Origin: Mesorhizobium sp. SCN 65-20
Lineage (GTDB): Bacteria; Pseudomonadota; Alphaproteobacteria; Rhizobiales; Rhizobiaceae
Assembly: GCA_001724355.1 (NCBI GenBank)
Contig: MEEF01000026.1
Location: 1-36,747, forward strand
Length of the DNA stretch: 36,747 bases
Direction of reading: 5' to 3'
Under the pieces are notes generated by a model. The model was not told where the DNA came from. It did not search any database and saw only the letters and a list, made by a program, of their open reading frames with translations. Each line of letters starts with the position of its first letter. The first letter of the stretch is position 1. A program made the translations under genes and the position numbers. Below, piece by piece: positions 7,989 to 17,642 of the stretch.

Positions 7989-8180
7989 GGCACCGGTACC
8001 GGCAAACAGCAGGCCTGCTGCGATGGCGCCGACCGTTCCCAGTGCCGGGTAGAGCACCAGAACGACGGTAAGGATCGTGTCGGCCACGCGCGGAGACGCT
8101 GCCTTGCGCTTGCCGTCGTCCGTTCGCGCGGGCTGGAGCCGCGCGGTGGTGTCTTCGATGGGAGCGGTGGTCCTGGACAT
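7986..8180 (-). CDS. Small single-pass membrane protein
   Basis: A 64-residue protein of unknown function. The first half is polar and basic ([20 protein letters not shown]), and the second half is one strong hydrophobic segment ([20 protein letters not shown] and on) ending at the C terminus. The start at 8180 is the first plausible ATG; the open frame extends further upstream without coding character. It is divergent from hisS, with 199 bp between the starts. The C terminus and stop lie in the mosaic repeat, so the original protein may have been longer. Confidence 0.55.
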   Translation of the reverse strand: MSRTTAPIEDTTARLQPARTDDGKRKAASPRVADTILTVVLVLYPALGTVGAIAAGLLFAGTGA

Positions 8181-8379
8181 CGTTCCTGACCTAGGGTTCG
8201 GGTTGTGGGCCTTATCGGATCGCGCTGTTTCGGCACGATGTCGGGCGGGGCGGGGCTTTGTTTCCGCCTGCGCCGCCTGGGCGGCAGGCAAACCCTTGCC
8301 GCTCCACCCCATATCGGTTAGGACACGGCGCGCTGCGCCTGCGGCCGAAATCTCTGGAAAAATCGCGGAATTCTCGAAC

Positions 8380-9897
8380 ATGGCCGACAAATCGGAAAAG
8401 ATGAAAGCGCGGCTGCCGCGCGGCTTCGTCGACCGCAGCGCGGACGACATCCGTGTCGTCGAGAAGATGATGGCCAGGATTCGCGAAGTCTATGAACTCT
8501 ATGGTTTCGAGCCGGTCGACCAGCCGCTGATCGAGTACACCGATGCGCTCGGCAAGTTCCTGCCTGACCAGGACCGTCCCAACGAGGGCGTCTTCTCCTT
8601 CCAGGACGACGACGAGCAGTGGCTTTCGCTGCGCTACGACCTGACCGCGCCGATGGCGCGTTTCGTCGCCGAGAATTTCGAGAAGCTGCCCAAGCCTTAC
8701 CGCAGCTACCGCTCGGGCTGGGTGTTCCGCAACGAGAAACCCGGCCCCGGCCGCTTCCGCCAGTTCATGCAGTTCGATGCCGACACCGTCGGCACGCCCG
8801 GCGTCGCGGCGGATGCCGAGATGACCATGATGATGGCCGACGTGATGGAAGCGCTCGGCATCAAGCGCGGCGACTACGTCATCCGCGTCAACAACCGCAA
8901 GGTGCTCGACGGCGTGCTGGAGGCCATCGGCCTCGGCGGCGACGAGAACGCCAACCGCCGCCTGACCGTGCTGCGCGCCATCGACAAGCTCGACAAGTTC
9001 GGCGTCGAGGGCGTTAGGCTGCTGCTCGGCGAGGGCCGCTGGGACGGCGGCAAGGAAGGCGAGGGCGACTTCACCAAGGGCGCTGGCCTGGACGAAGCCG
9101 CGATCGCCACCGTCATCGCCTTCACCGAGGCAGGTGCCGCCGACGCGGCGACCACCGCGGAAAACCTCCGTGCCATTGTCGCCGGCAATGCCAGGGGCAC
9201 CGAAGGCGTGGAGGAACTGGCCCAGATCGGCGCGCTTGCCGCCGCCGCGGGCTACGACGACGGTCGTGTGAAGGTCGACCCCTCGGTCGTGCGCGGCCTG
9301 GAATATTACACCGGCCCGGTCTTCGAGGCCGAACTCTTGGCCGAGATCCCAAATGACGACGGGCAAGTCGTGCGCTTCGGCTCGGTCGGCGGCGGTGGTC
9401 GCTACGACGGCCTCGTCTCGCGCTTCCGTGGCGAGCCCGTGCCCGCGACCGGCTTCTCCATCGGCGTCTCGCGCCTGATGACGGCGCTCAAGAATCTCGG
9501 CAAGCTCGACACCTCGGACGTGGTCGCGCCCGTGGTCGTGCTGGTCATGGACAGGGACACCGAAAGCCTCGGCCGCTATCAGAAGATGGTCTCCGACCTG
9601 CGCCGCGCCGGCGTGCGCGCCGAGATGTATCTCGGCGGCGCCGGCATGAAGGCGCAGATCAAATATGCCGACCGCAGGGGTTCGGGCATCGTCGTCATCC
9701 AGGGCGGCGACGAGCGCGCCAAGGGCGAGGTCCAGATCAAGGACCTGATCGAGGGCGCGCGCATGTCTGCCGAAATCACGGACAACGCCGAGTGGCGCGC
9801 CGCACGGCCGGCGCAGATCACTGTGCCGGAGGCCGATCTCGTCGCTGAAGTGAAGAAGATCCTCGCCGCCCAGGCGGAAGACCGGGCTAAGCAGTAA
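8380..9897 (+). CDS. hisS: Histidyl-tRNA synthetase
   Basis: A 505-residue class II aminoacyl-tRNA synthetase that charges tRNA-His. Motif 2 is visible in [20 protein letters not shown], the histidine-specific segment in [13 protein letters not shown], and motif 3 in [16 protein letters not shown] and GFSIGVSRL. The length and the insertion between motifs 2 and 3 match alphaproteobacterial HisRS. The ATG at 8380 ([16 protein letters not shown]) is the natural start; an in-frame ATG at 8077 lies in non-coding sequence. It leads a three-gene unit with hisZ and hisG. Confidence 0.96.
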   Translation: MADKSEKMKARLPRGFVDRSADDIRVVEKMMARIREVYELYGFEPVDQPLIEYTDALGKFLPDQDRPNEGVFSFQDDDEQWLSLRYDLTAPMARFVAENFEKLPKPYRSYRSGWVFRNEKPGPGRFRQFMQFDADTVGTPGVAADAEMTMMMADVMEALGIKRGDYVIRVNNRKVLDGVLEAIGLGGDENANRRLTVLRAIDKLDKFGVEGVRLLLGEGRWDGGKEGEGDFTKGAGLDEAAIATVIAFTEAGAADAATTAENLRAIVAGNARGTEGVEELAQIGALAAAAGYDDGRVKVDPSVVRGLEYYTGPVFEAELLAEIPNDDGQVVRFGSVGGGGRYDGLVSRFRGEPVPATGFSIGVSRLMTALKNLGKLDTSDVVAPVVVLVMDRDTESLGRYQKMVSDLRRAGVRAEMYLGGAGMKAQIKYADRRGSGIVVIQGGDERAKGEVQIKDLIEGARMSAEITDNAEWRAARPAQITVPEADLVAEVKKILAAQAEDRAKQ

Positions 9898-9900
9898 GCC

Positions 9901-11019
9901 ATGAACGCGCGCTTTCCGGCGATTGCGCCCGACATCCTCAAGCTCTTCGCCGCGCGCGGGGCCGATGCGGTCGACGTGCCGGTGCTGCAGCCGGCAGATC
10001 CGTTCCTCGACATGGCCGGCGAGGACCTGCGCCGCCGCATCTTCCTGACCGAGAGCGAGACGGGAGCGTCGCTCTGCCTGCGGCCGGAATTCACCATCCC
10101 GGTCTGCCTCGACCACATCCGCACCCGGTCGGGCACGCCACGCCGCTATTCCTATCTCGGCGAGGTCTTCCGCCAGCGCCGCGAGGGTGGCAACGAGTTC
10201 TTCCAGGCCGGCGTCGAGGATCTCGGCGACAAGGACATTGCCGCCGCCGACGCGCGCTCGGTGGCCGATGCGCATGCGCTGCTCACCCTTTGCCTTCCGG
10301 GGCGCGACCTTACTGTCACGCTCGGCGACCAGGCGATCTTCGAGGCGGTGCTGGCCGCCCTCGGCCTACCGCGGGGCTGGCGCATGCGGCTTGCCCGCGC
10401 CTTCGGCTCGGCCGAACAACTCGCCGCAGCGCTCGACGATCTGGCAGCGCCGACGCGCACCTCGGCGCTCGCGGAGCCGGTGGCGTCGCTGGTCGCCGAC
10501 GGCGACCTTGATGCGCTCGCAGCGCATATCGCCGAAGGCATGGAGCAGGCCGGGCTTTCGCCCTCCGCCGGCCGCACGCCCAACGACATCGCCCGCCGCC
10601 TGATCGAGAAGGCCGAACTGCGCAGCGTGCGGCTCTCCAGCGATGCCTTCGAGGCGCTGAAGCGCTTCCTGGCGATCCATGTCTCGCTCGACCAGGCCGC
10701 TGCCGCGCTCAAGGAATTCGCCGCCGGCGCCGGGCTGACGCTGGGTGCTGCGCTCGACAATTTCGCTGCGCGTGCCGAGGCGATTGCCGGCTACGGCCTC
10801 GCCACGGCCAATGTTCGCTACGACGCAGCCTTCGGCCGGCCGCTCGACTACTACACCGGCCTCGTCTTCGAGATTTCGGGTCCCGAAGCCGACCGGCCGC
10901 TGGCCGGCGGCGGCCGCTACGACCGGCTGCTGACCCTGCTCGGTGCGGGCAAGCCCATCCCTGGCGTCGGCTTCTCCGTCTGGCTCGACCGCATCGAAGC
11001 CCTCCGGGAGACCCGCTGA
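9901..11019 (+). CDS. hisZ: ATP phosphoribosyltransferase regulatory subunit HisZ
   Basis: A 372-residue paralogue of the HisRS catalytic core that does not charge tRNA. It forms a complex with short-form HisG and confers histidine feedback control on the first step of histidine synthesis. Motif-2-like ([20 protein letters not shown]) and motif-3-like ([15 protein letters not shown]) segments are retained. It starts 3 bp after the hisS stop, and its TGA overlaps the hisG ATG by one base. Confidence 0.94.
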   Translation: MNARFPAIAPDILKLFAARGADAVDVPVLQPADPFLDMAGEDLRRRIFLTESETGASLCLRPEFTIPVCLDHIRTRSGTPRRYSYLGEVFRQRREGGNEFFQAGVEDLGDKDIAAADARSVADAHALLTLCLPGRDLTVTLGDQAIFEAVLAALGLPRGWRMRLARAFGSAEQLAAALDDLAAPTRTSALAEPVASLVADGDLDALAAHIAEGMEQAGLSPSAGRTPNDIARRLIEKAELRSVRLSSDAFEALKRFLAIHVSLDQAAAALKEFAAGAGLTLGAALDNFAARAEAIAGYGLATANVRYDAAFGRPLDYYTGLVFEISGPEADRPLAGGGRYDRLLTLLGAGKPIPGVGFSVWLDRIEALRETR

Positions 11020-11723
11020 TGGCCATTTCGATCGCGCTGCCGTCCAAGGGGCGGCTCAAGGAACAGGCGCTCGACGTCCTCGCCAAGGCCGGCTTCGTCG
11101 TCAGCCTGCCCGAGGACGACCGCCGCTATCGTGCGACCATCGAGGGCCGGCCGGACATCGAGATCGCGTTCCTTTCCGCTTCCGAGATCGCCGGCGAGAT
11201 CGGCCAGGGCAATGTCGACCTCGGCATCACCGGCGAGGATCTTGTCCGCGAAAACCTCGCCGACTGGGAGAGCAAGGCCGAGATCGTGGCACGGCTGGGC
11301 TTCGGCCATGCCGACGTCATCGTCGCGGTGCCGGAAATCTGGCTCGACGTCGACACCATGGCCGACCTCGACGACGTCGCGGCTGACTTCCGCCAGCGAC
11401 ATGGCCGCCGCCTGCGCATCGCCACCAAGTACTGGCGGCTGACACAGCAGTTCTTCTCCGGCAAGCACGGCATCCAGGTCTATCGCATCGTCGAGAGCCT
11501 GGGCGCCACCGAGGGGGCTCCCGCGGCGGGCTCGGCGGACGTCGTGGTCGACATCACCTCGACCGGCTCGACGCTGCGCGCCAACCACCTGAAGATCCTG
11601 TCGGACGGCGTCATTCTGCGTTCCCAGGCCTGCCTGGTGCAGTCGCGCAGAAAGCGCAGCGCTGAAGACGAGGCGGTCCTCGCCGGGTTCAATGCCGCGA
11701 TAGCGGCTGCTGTCGGGGGATGA
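11019..11723 (+). CDS. hisG: ATP phosphoribosyltransferase, short form
   Basis: A 234-residue catalytic subunit that joins ATP and PRPP in the first step of histidine biosynthesis. Signatures include [16 protein letters not shown] at the N terminus, [13 protein letters not shown], and the PRPP loop [19 protein letters not shown]. It lacks the C-terminal regulatory domain of long HisG, which agrees with hisZ being the gene just upstream. A hairpin with a T-run follows. Confidence 0.95.
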   Translation: MAISIALPSKGRLKEQALDVLAKAGFVVSLPEDDRRYRATIEGRPDIEIAFLSASEIAGEIGQGNVDLGITGEDLVRENLADWESKAEIVARLGFGHADVIVAVPEIWLDVDTMADLDDVAADFRQRHGRRLRIATKYWRLTQQFFSGKHGIQVYRIVESLGATEGAPAAGSADVVVDITSTGSTLRANHLKILSDGVILRSQACLVQSRRKRSAEDEAVLAGFNAAIAAAVGG

Positions 11724-11772
11724 CCCCCGGCAGGCCGCTGAGCAGCCTGCATTCTCCCCCGGGGTGTTTTTT
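11714..11772 (+). terminator. Terminator after hisSZG
   Basis: Nested pairs: ACCCC (11723-11727) with GGGGT (11761-11765), and inside it GCAGG (11730-11734) with CCTGC (11746-11750), followed by six Ts (11767-11772). A competing hairpin, CGGGGG (11714-11719) with CCCCCG (11724-11729), overlaps the hisG stop codon. Confidence 0.6.
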
Positions 11773-11860
11773 GCCGCAGCGCCCGTCGCGCGCCTTGTGC
11801 ATTCCGCCTTCGCTGTTTAGCTAGACCTGAAACGGGTCAACCGAAGACGGGATAACCGAT

Positions 11861-13147
11861 ATGCGACTTGGCGGAAGGCTGGCGGCAGCCATCGAGGTAC
11901 TGGACGACATCGAGCGGCGGCACAGGCCGGCTGCGGATGCCCTGAAGGACTGGGGGCTCTCGCATCGTTTCGCCGGCGCCGGCGACCGGGCCGCGATCGG
12001 CAACATCGTCTACGACGCGCTCCGCCGCAAGCGCTCCGCCGGCTGGCTGCTCGGCGACGACACGTCCCGCGCGCTGGGCTTCGGAGCGCTGCTGCTCGAA
12101 TGGGACCAATCGCCCCAGAAGCTCAACGAAACCCTCGACGGCGACAAGTTCGCCCCCGAGCCGCTGAGCGCCGCGGAATTGAAGGCGATCGCGGAACGCA
12201 AGCTCGCTGAGGCGCCGGACGCGGTCCGCGCCGACAGCCCGGACTGGTGCGCGCCGCTGCTCGAGCGGGCCTTCGGCGACGAGTGGGTCGCGGAAGGGGC
12301 AGCCCTTGCCGCGCGCCCGCCACTCGACATTCGCGTGAACACGCTGAAAGCCGACCGCGCCCGCGTCATCGCCGAACTCGAAGGAACCCAGGCCGCGCCG
12401 ACGGCACTTGCCCCGCACGGGGTGCGCATCCCGCCCATCGACGGCAGCGGCCGCCATCCCAACGTGCAGGCCGAGCCGGCATTCCAGAAGGGCTGGTTCG
12501 AAGTCCAGGACGAGGGTTCGCAGCTAGCCGCCGAACTCGCCGGTGCCAAGTCCGGCATGCAGGTGCTCGACTATTGCGCCGGTGCCGGCGGCAAGACGCT
12601 GGCCCTCTCGGCCGCGATGGAGAACCGGGGCCAGATCTTCGCCCACGATTCGGAGAAGTCGCGTCTCGCGCCGATGTTCGATCGCCTGAGACGTTCCGAC
12701 AATCGCAACGTCCAGGTCGTCGCCAAGCAATCCGAATTGACCAGCCTTTCGGGCCATATGGATATCGTGCTCATCGACGCGCCATGCACGGGCAGCGGCA
12801 CCTGGCGGCGCAGGCCGGACGCCAAATGGCGTCTCACGGATCGCCAGTTGGACGTGCGCAAGGCCGAGCAGTCGGCCATCCTCGACACAGCGAGCGGCTA
12901 TGTGAAGCCGGGCGGGCTGCTGGTCTACATCACCTGTTCGGTGTTCGACGACGAAAATACCGACCAGATCGAGGCCTTCCTCGGCCGCGACAAGGCGTTT
13001 TCGCCGGTCGACCATCATGCGCTCTGGGCCGGCCATTTCCCCGGCAGGGAAGACGCCGTCCGCTTCGGCCGCCAGGGCCTGTCATTGACCCCGGCGCGCA
13101 GCGGCACCGACGGCTTCTATTTCGCCGCCCTTCGTCGCGCCGGCTGA
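11861..13147 (+). CDS. RsmB/NOP-family RNA m5C methyltransferase
   Basis: A 428-residue SAM-dependent methyltransferase that probably modifies cytosine C5 in rRNA. The N-terminal third is a NusB-like RNA-binding region, and the C-terminal half is the catalytic domain. Motifs: DYCAGAGGKTLALSAAM (SAM binding), IDAPCTGSGTWRRRPDAKW (first cysteine, in APC-like PCT) and YITCSVFDDENTDQ (catalytic TCS). The start at 11861 gives the usual family length. The Cys pair is intact, so it should be active. Whether it is the true RsmB, acting on 16S C967, or a relative cannot be decided from sequence alone. Confidence 0.9.
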   Translation: MRLGGRLAAAIEVLDDIERRHRPAADALKDWGLSHRFAGAGDRAAIGNIVYDALRRKRSAGWLLGDDTSRALGFGALLLEWDQSPQKLNETLDGDKFAPEPLSAAELKAIAERKLAEAPDAVRADSPDWCAPLLERAFGDEWVAEGAALAARPPLDIRVNTLKADRARVIAELEGTQAAPTALAPHGVRIPPIDGSGRHPNVQAEPAFQKGWFEVQDEGSQLAAELAGAKSGMQVLDYCAGAGGKTLALSAAMENRGQIFAHDSEKSRLAPMFDRLRRSDNRNVQVVAKQSELTSLSGHMDIVLIDAPCTGSGTWRRRPDAKWRLTDRQLDVRKAEQSAILDTASGYVKPGGLLVYITCSVFDDENTDQIEAFLGRDKAFSPVDHHALWAGHFPGREDAVRFGRQGLSLTPARSGTDGFYFAALRRAG

Positions 13148-13232
13148 AACGCTCCGCCGCGCTAACCGGCCGCTCGCAACCAGCCGTCGCCTGAGGCGTT
13201 TCCGGCACTGGTGGTTTGCGGCCGGAGGCGAC

Positions 13233-13688
13233 ATGAACAGACATCTGGTACTGCTGGGGTTCATCGCCCTCGTGCTCGGCGGCGGCACGCTCATCGGCTA
13301 TCTCGCCATGCCCGGCGAATGGTACGCCGGCCTCCAGAAGCCCTTTTTCAACCCTCCGAACTGGATTTTCGGCCCGGTCTGGTCTGTCCTCTATGTTCTG
13401 GTGGCCGTGGCGGGGTGGCGCATCTGGGACCTTGCTCCGGATGGCCCGGCCATGCGCGTCTGGGTCGCTCAACTCGTTCTCAATTTCCTCTGGTCGCCGA
13501 TCTTCTTCGGCCTGAAGCTCCCGGGTCTCGCACTGGTGGTCATCGCCGGGTTGCTGGCGGCCATCGTCGCTTTCATTTCGCTAGCGCGCCAGATCGATCG
13601 GCCCGCCGCCTGGCTGTTTTCCCCCTATGCCGCATGGGTCGCCTTCGCCACCTTGCTCAATTTCTCGATCTGGTGGCTCAACCGATAG
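13233..13688 (+). CDS. tspO: TspO/MBR family membrane protein
   Basis: A 151-residue five-helix membrane protein of the tryptophan-rich sensory/peripheral benzodiazepine receptor family, which binds porphyrins and hydrophobic ligands. Family marks: WYAGLQKPFFNPPNWIFGPV in the first loop and a second-helix VWSVLYVLVAVAGWRIW, then WSPIFFGLKLPGLALV and the final NFSIWWLN. A GGAGGCGAC ribosome-binding site precedes the ATG. In other alphaproteobacteria TspO affects tetrapyrrole export and stress responses; nothing nearby points to a specific partner. Confidence 0.93.
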   Translation: MNRHLVLLGFIALVLGGGTLIGYLAMPGEWYAGLQKPFFNPPNWIFGPVWSVLYVLVAVAGWRIWDLAPDGPAMRVWVAQLVLNFLWSPIFFGLKLPGLALVVIAGLLAAIVAFISLARQIDRPAAWLFSPYAAWVAFATLLNFSIWWLNR

Positions 13689-13763
13689 TCGTTGCTGCAA
13701 TGCAGCATTTGCGGTTGCCTGACTTTCGTTGCCTTGCGATAAGCGGATCGGAGGATTTTCGAC

Positions 13764-14222
13764 ATGGCAGCAAAGAACGTTCCGGCACCGAACTACGACG
13801 AGCGGGTCAGGTCGTCGTTTGCGCGGCAGAGCGCCATGCGCACGATCGGCGCCGAACTGACCCTGGTCACGCCGGGCATCGTCGAGATCGAGATGCCGTA
13901 TTCCAGCCAATTGACCCAGCAGCACGGTTTCCTGCACGCCGGCGTCATTTCGACCGCACTCGATTCCGCCTGCGGCTACGCCGCCTTTTCGCTGATGCCG
14001 GAAAATGCCAGCGTGCTGACCATCGAGTTCAAGGTCAATCTGCTTGCGCCCGGCAAGGGCGAGCGCTTCCTGTTCCGGGGAAGCGTCACCAAGCCGGGGC
14101 GAACCATCGTAGTCGCCGACGGGCAGGCCTATGCCATCGCAGCCGACGGCGAGGCCAGGATGATAGCCACCATGACCGGCACCATGATGACGGTCGTCGG
14201 CCGCGACGGTATCGAGGACTGA
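13764..14222 (+). CDS. PaaI-type hotdog-fold thioesterase
   Basis: A 152-residue acyl-CoA thioesterase-like protein. The PaaI-type signature is QQHGFLHAGVISTALDSACG, with HG and HAGV contributing active-site elements, followed by LTIEFKVNLLAPGKG and IVVADGQAYA. An ATTTTCGAC-ATG context with a GGAGG sequence at about 13751 fixes the start. The next gene begins 4 bp after its stop, so the two are likely co-transcribed. Substrate unknown. Confidence 0.85.
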   Translation: MAAKNVPAPNYDERVRSSFARQSAMRTIGAELTLVTPGIVEIEMPYSSQLTQQHGFLHAGVISTALDSACGYAAFSLMPENASVLTIEFKVNLLAPGKGERFLFRGSVTKPGRTIVVADGQAYAIAADGEARMIATMTGTMMTVVGRDGIED

Positions 14223-14226
14223 GGCG

Positions 14227-14859
14227 ATGCCGGTCACGCAGTTCGCTGGATGCAGGCTGCTGTTCGTCATGGCTGTCGAGGCCGAATACGGCCCGCACCT
14301 GCGGAAGCTCTTCACCCCGTTGATGACTGGCGTGGGACCGGTCGAGGCCGGAGTCAGGGTTGGCGCCGAACTTGCGCGGCTCGCGGCCCGCGACGCACTG
14401 CCCGACCTCGTTGTCTGCCTGGGATCCGCCGGCAGCAGGACGCTCGAGCAGACGGAGGTCTATCAGGCGATTTCGGTGAGCTATCGCGACATGGACGCCT
14501 CCGCGCTCGGGTTCGAGCGGGGCACGACGCCTTTCCTCGACCTGCCTGCAACGGTGACCCTGCCATTGCGCATCGCCGGCGTGAAGCAGGCATCCCTGTC
14601 GACGGGCGGATCCATCGTCTCGGGCAAGGCCTACGACGCGATCGCCGAGGACATGGTCGACATGGAGACCTTCGCCGTGTTGCGTGCCTGCCAGGTTTTC
14701 GGCGTACCGCTGATCGGCCTGCGCGGCATTTCCGATGGAGCGGCCGAACTGGGCCATGTCGACGACTGGACCGAGTATCTGCATGTCGTCGACGAAAAGC
14801 TGGCGCATGCGGTCGATCTGCTCGGCGAGGCGCTCGACGCAGGCGAGATTTCGCTTTAG
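14227..14859 (+). CDS. MTA/SAH nucleosidase-like phosphorylase-superfamily protein
   Basis: A 210-residue protein of the PNP/UDP phosphorylase superfamily, most like 5'-methylthioadenosine/S-adenosylhomocysteine nucleosidase. Family features are FVMAVEAEYG near the N terminus, VCLGSAGS, DMVDMETFAVLRAC (ribose-binding Met-Glu pair) and RGISDGAAEL (catalytic Asp in SDG). It would release adenine from MTA or SAH and so clear by-products of methylation and of acyl-homoserine lactone synthesis. It follows the thioesterase by 4 bp. Its last four bases overlap the end of the convergent gene. Confidence 0.82.
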   Translation: MPVTQFAGCRLLFVMAVEAEYGPHLRKLFTPLMTGVGPVEAGVRVGAELARLAARDALPDLVVCLGSAGSRTLEQTEVYQAISVSYRDMDASALGFERGTTPFLDLPATVTLPLRIAGVKQASLSTGGSIVSGKAYDAIAEDMVDMETFAVLRACQVFGVPLIGLRGISDGAAELGHVDDWTEYLHVVDEKLAHAVDLLGEALDAGEISL

Positions 14860-15179
14860 GCGCTGCGTGGCAGGCCCTTGGCATTGCCGAATAGGATGCC
14901 CGCAAGCCTCACCCTGAGGTCGCGGTCGCGGTTCACATAGGTGATTTCGCCGGCTTCGTGGTCGAGCGCCCAACGGCCGGTCACGCCATTGTCCCAGTCG
15001 ACGACATAGCCGCCCTCGGCGAGCGCCCATTTGCCTCGCCGAGCCTCGCCGTCATCGAGCAGCATGTGCGCCTGGTCGCCGGTGTCGAAGTAGACGTAGG
15101 CTTCCTTGCCGTTGCGGTCGAGAACATGGGTCGTGCCTGCAATCAGCACCCTCAGGGCGGCCTGATCGAGAATTGCCAT
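14856..15179 (-). CDS. Conserved-looking hypothetical protein divergent from MarR
   Basis: A 107-residue soluble protein without a signal peptide. It reads as repeated short beta-strand segments (HVLDRNGKEAYVYFDTGDQA, GKWALAEGGYVVDWDNGVTG, GEITYVNRDRDLRVRLAG), which suggests a small beta-barrel or sandwich. I do not recognise the family. It is transcribed away from the marR gene, and the 60-bp gap between the starts contains two palindromic operators, so it is a likely regulatory target. Its 3' end overlaps the nucleosidase gene tail by 4 bp. Confidence 0.7.
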   Translation of the reverse strand: MAILDQAALRVLIAGTTHVLDRNGKEAYVYFDTGDQAHMLLDDGEARRGKWALAEGGYVVDWDNGVTGRWALDHEAGEITYVNRDRDLRVRLAGILFGNAKGLPRSA

Positions 15180-15206
15180 CGTCGTTTCCTTCCGATATCT
15201 ATTTGG

Positions 15207-15256
15207 TCAAGCATCTTGACGATATGCGCGATTGGGAAAATGGTCAAGCAACTTGA
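15207..15256. promoter_or_regulatory. Twin TCAAGnnnCTTGA operators for the MarR regulator
   Basis: Two near-identical 13-bp palindromes, TCAAGCATCTTGA (15207-15219) and TCAAGCAACTTGA (15244-15256), lie 37 bp apart. The second sits a few bases inside the marR coding start at 15240. Both fall in or beside the divergent promoter region of the hypothetical gene ending at 14856. Paired palindromes of this kind are typical MarR-family binding sites. Binding is inferred. Confidence 0.75.
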
Positions 15257-15698
15257 CGAAAATGCAGGGAAGCCATTGCCCGACCATGTCGGCTGGCGCC
15301 TGTGGCAGGCGAGCCGCGCGTGGCAGGCCGAGTTCGCGGAGGCGATGCGTGCGGCCGGACACGGCTGGTTCAGCGAAGGCCGCGCCGGGCTGCTAGGCCA
15401 TATCCCGCGCCGCGGCACCCGGCAGGCAGGGCTGATCGACCGTACAGGCGTCTCCAAGCAGGCCGTGCAGCAACTCCTCGACGGGCTGGAGGCGGAAGGC
15501 GTGATCGAGCGAGCTTCCGATCCCGACGACAAGCGTGGCAAGCTCGTCCTCTACACGCCGAAGGGGCTCGCAGCACTCGATGACGGTGACCGCATCAAGC
15601 TGGACATCGAGACGCGCTACAGGGACCATCTGGGTGAGGGGACTTTCGAGGCCCTGATGGCGGCGCTGAGCGGGCTCGCCGAACCTCGCGCCAAATGA
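15240..15698 (+). CDS. MarR-family transcriptional regulator
   Basis: A 152-residue winged-helix dimeric repressor. The recognition region reads RQAGLIDRTGVSKQAVQQLL and the wing DGLEAEGVIERASDPDDKRG, a classic MarR arrangement. The ATG at 15240 gives family length; the longer upstream frame overlaps the divergent gene and is not coding. The gene's own start lies beside an operator palindrome, so autorepression is likely. The effector is unknown. Confidence 0.9.
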   Translation: MVKQLDENAGKPLPDHVGWRLWQASRAWQAEFAEAMRAAGHGWFSEGRAGLLGHIPRRGTRQAGLIDRTGVSKQAVQQLLDGLEAEGVIERASDPDDKRGKLVLYTPKGLAALDDGDRIKLDIETRYRDHLGEGTFEALMAALSGLAEPRAK

Positions 15699-15786
15699 TC
15701 GGCTGGGCCGGCCATTGCGCCCAGCACTGGCCAGCCATGCAATCGAGCCCATTGCACAGTCTCGATTCTTTCTTTAAACGCCCGCC

Positions 15787-17349
15787 ATGAAGAACTCCGA
15801 GCACCCCGAAACCGTCCTCATCATCGACTTCGGCAGCCAGGTGACGCAGCTGATCGCGCGTCGCGTCCGCGAGGCCGGGGTCTATTCCGAGATCGTGCCC
15901 TTCCAGTCGGCCCAGGAGGCCTTCAAGCGGATCAACCCCAAGGCGGTGATCCTCTCGGGCAGCCCGCATTCCACCGTCGACATCGGTTCGCCCCGCGCTC
16001 CTGACGCCATCTTTTCGGCCGGCATCCCGGTGCTCGGCATCTGCTATGGCGAGCAGACCATGTGCGCCCAGCTCGGCGGCAAGGTCGAGGCCGGCCATCA
16101 CCGCGAGTTCGGCCGCGCCTATCTCGAAATCCAGGACGACAGCCCGCTGTTCGAAGGCGTCTGGGCCAAGGGCACCCGCCACCAGGTGTGGATGAGCCAC
16201 GGCGACCGCGTCACCGAAATCCCCGCCGGCTTCCGCGTCATCGGCACTTCCACCGGCGCGCCGTTCGCGGCCATCGCCGACGAGAGCCGCAACTTCTATG
16301 CCGTGCAATTCCATCCTGAGGTCGTGCACACGCCAGATGGCGCGAAGCTTCTGCGCAATTTCGTCCACAAGATCGCGGGCATCGAGAGCGACTGGACCAT
16401 GCACGCCTATCGCGCGCATGCCGTTGAGGCGATCCGCAAGCAGGTCGGCGACAAGAAGGTCATCTGCGCCCTCTCGGGCGGCGTCGACTCCTCGGTCGCA
16501 GCACTCCTGATCCACGAGGCGGTCGGCGACCAGCTCACCTGCATCCTGGTCGACCACGGCCTGATGCGGAAGAACGAGGCCGCCGACGTCGTCGCGATGT
16601 TCCGCGAGCACTACAACCTGCCGCTGATCCTCGTTGATGCCTCCGACCGCTTCATCTCGGCGCTCGAAGGCGAGTCCGATCCGGAAAAGAAGCGCAAGAC
16701 CATCGGCCGCCTGTTCATCGAAGTGTTCGAGGAAGAGGCCAAGAAGCTCGGCGGCGCCGAATTCCTTGCCCAGGGCACGCTCTATCCCGACGTCATAGAG
16801 AGCGTCTCCTTCACGGGTGGTCCTTCGGTCACCATCAAGTCGCACCACAACGTCGGCGGCCTGCCCGAGCGCATGAACATGCAACTGGTCGAGCCGCTGC
16901 GCGAGCTGTTCAAGGACGAGGTCCGCGTGCTCGGCAAGGAACTCGGCCTGCCTGACTCGTTCATCGGCCGCCATCCGTTCCCCGGACCGGGCCTCGCCAT
17001 CCGCTGCCCCGGCGGCATCACCCGCGAGAAGCTGGAGATCCTGCGCGAAGCCGATGCGATCTATCTCGACGAGATCCGCAAGGCCGGCCTCTACGATGCC
17101 ATCTGGCAGGCCTTCGCCGTGCTGCTGCCGGTTCAGACCGTCGGCGTCATGGGCGACGGCCGCACCTACGAGTTCGTCTGCGCGCTCCGCGCCGTGACCT
17201 CCGTCGACGGCATGACCGCCGACTTCTACCACTACGACATGAACTTCCTCGGCCAGGCCGCGACCCGCATCATCAACGAAGTGCGCGGCATCAACCGCGT
17301 CGTCTACGACGTGACGTCCAAGCCGCCGGGCACCATCGAGTGGGAATGA
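15787..17349 (+). CDS. guaA: GMP synthase (glutamine-hydrolysing)
   Basis: A complete 520-residue enzyme converting XMP to GMP. The N-terminal class I glutamine amidotransferase domain has [10 protein letters not shown] (nucleophile Cys86) and the His-Glu of FHPEVVHT. The ATP-pyrophosphatase domain has [14 protein letters not shown]. The C-terminal dimerisation domain ends in the canonical PPGTIEWE. The 3' end is intact even though a phage-type integrase gene follows it, as expected when an island inserts at the guaA 3' end and restores the reading frame. Confidence 0.97.
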   Translation: MKNSEHPETVLIIDFGSQVTQLIARRVREAGVYSEIVPFQSAQEAFKRINPKAVILSGSPHSTVDIGSPRAPDAIFSAGIPVLGICYGEQTMCAQLGGKVEAGHHREFGRAYLEIQDDSPLFEGVWAKGTRHQVWMSHGDRVTEIPAGFRVIGTSTGAPFAAIADESRNFYAVQFHPEVVHTPDGAKLLRNFVHKIAGIESDWTMHAYRAHAVEAIRKQVGDKKVICALSGGVDSSVAALLIHEAVGDQLTCILVDHGLMRKNEAADVVAMFREHYNLPLILVDASDRFISALEGESDPEKKRKTIGRLFIEVFEEEAKKLGGAEFLAQGTLYPDVIESVSFTGGPSVTIKSHHNVGGLPERMNMQLVEPLRELFKDEVRVLGKELGLPDSFIGRHPFPGPGLAIRCPGGITREKLEILREADAIYLDEIRKAGLYDAIWQAFAVLLPVQTVGVMGDGRTYEFVCALRAVTSVDGMTADFYHYDMNFLGQAATRIINEVRGINRVVYDVTSKPPGTIEWE

Positions 17350-17400
17350 TTCAGGCCCATCCGAGCGTATCCAAAAATACGCCACGACCCGATCTAACTA
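17300..17400. other. Probable island left junction (attL) at the guaA 3' end
   Basis: The 3' end of guaA is an established integration hotspot for tyrosine-recombinase islands. Here it is followed by a drop to AT-rich sequence (about 17385-17425) and an integrase gene in the same direction. The core repeat should lie in the last bases of guaA. No second copy of that sequence was found in the window, so the exact core and the other end remain undefined. Confidence 0.4.
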
Positions 17401-17513
17401 ATTGAAATCAAAAATAAATTCTGTTGATGCCTGTCGAGAACAATCGGCAGGCAGCAGACGGGTCTGTCGTGCGTTCTGACGGACCTCCTCCGTATTGCGC
17501 TCCCCGAATTTCG

Positions 17514-17625
17514 AAAGTACCGTCACAGGAAATGAGGGTCGTGACGGTACTTTTTGGCACCTAAATCATTGAACTGAAATGAGTTTATCTGCCGCGATCC
17601 TCTGAAATGCCCCTGACGGTACTTT
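17514..17625. promoter_or_regulatory. Three copies of TGACGGTACTTT before the integrase
   Basis: AAAGTACCGTCAC (17514-17526) is a perfect inverted partner of GTGACGGTACTTT (17541-17553). A third copy, TGACGGTACTTT, lies at 17614-17625, 17 bases before the integrase start. Such sites could be arm-type binding sites for the integrase or an operator for its promoter. The repeats are seen; the role is inferred. Confidence 0.7.
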
Positions 17626-17642
17626 CCGGAGGAAGTGGTCGC

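Noticed and set aside
8212-10275. A 687-codon open frame antisense to hisS and hisZ
   Set aside because: In GC-rich DNA the antisense strand of strongly coding genes often stays open. The sense proteins have complete synthetase motifs, and the antisense translation has no family features.
15595-17385. A 596-codon open frame antisense to guaA
   Set aside because: Shadow of the guaA reading frame; composition is Asp/Ala/Gly/Val-rich without recognisable domains.
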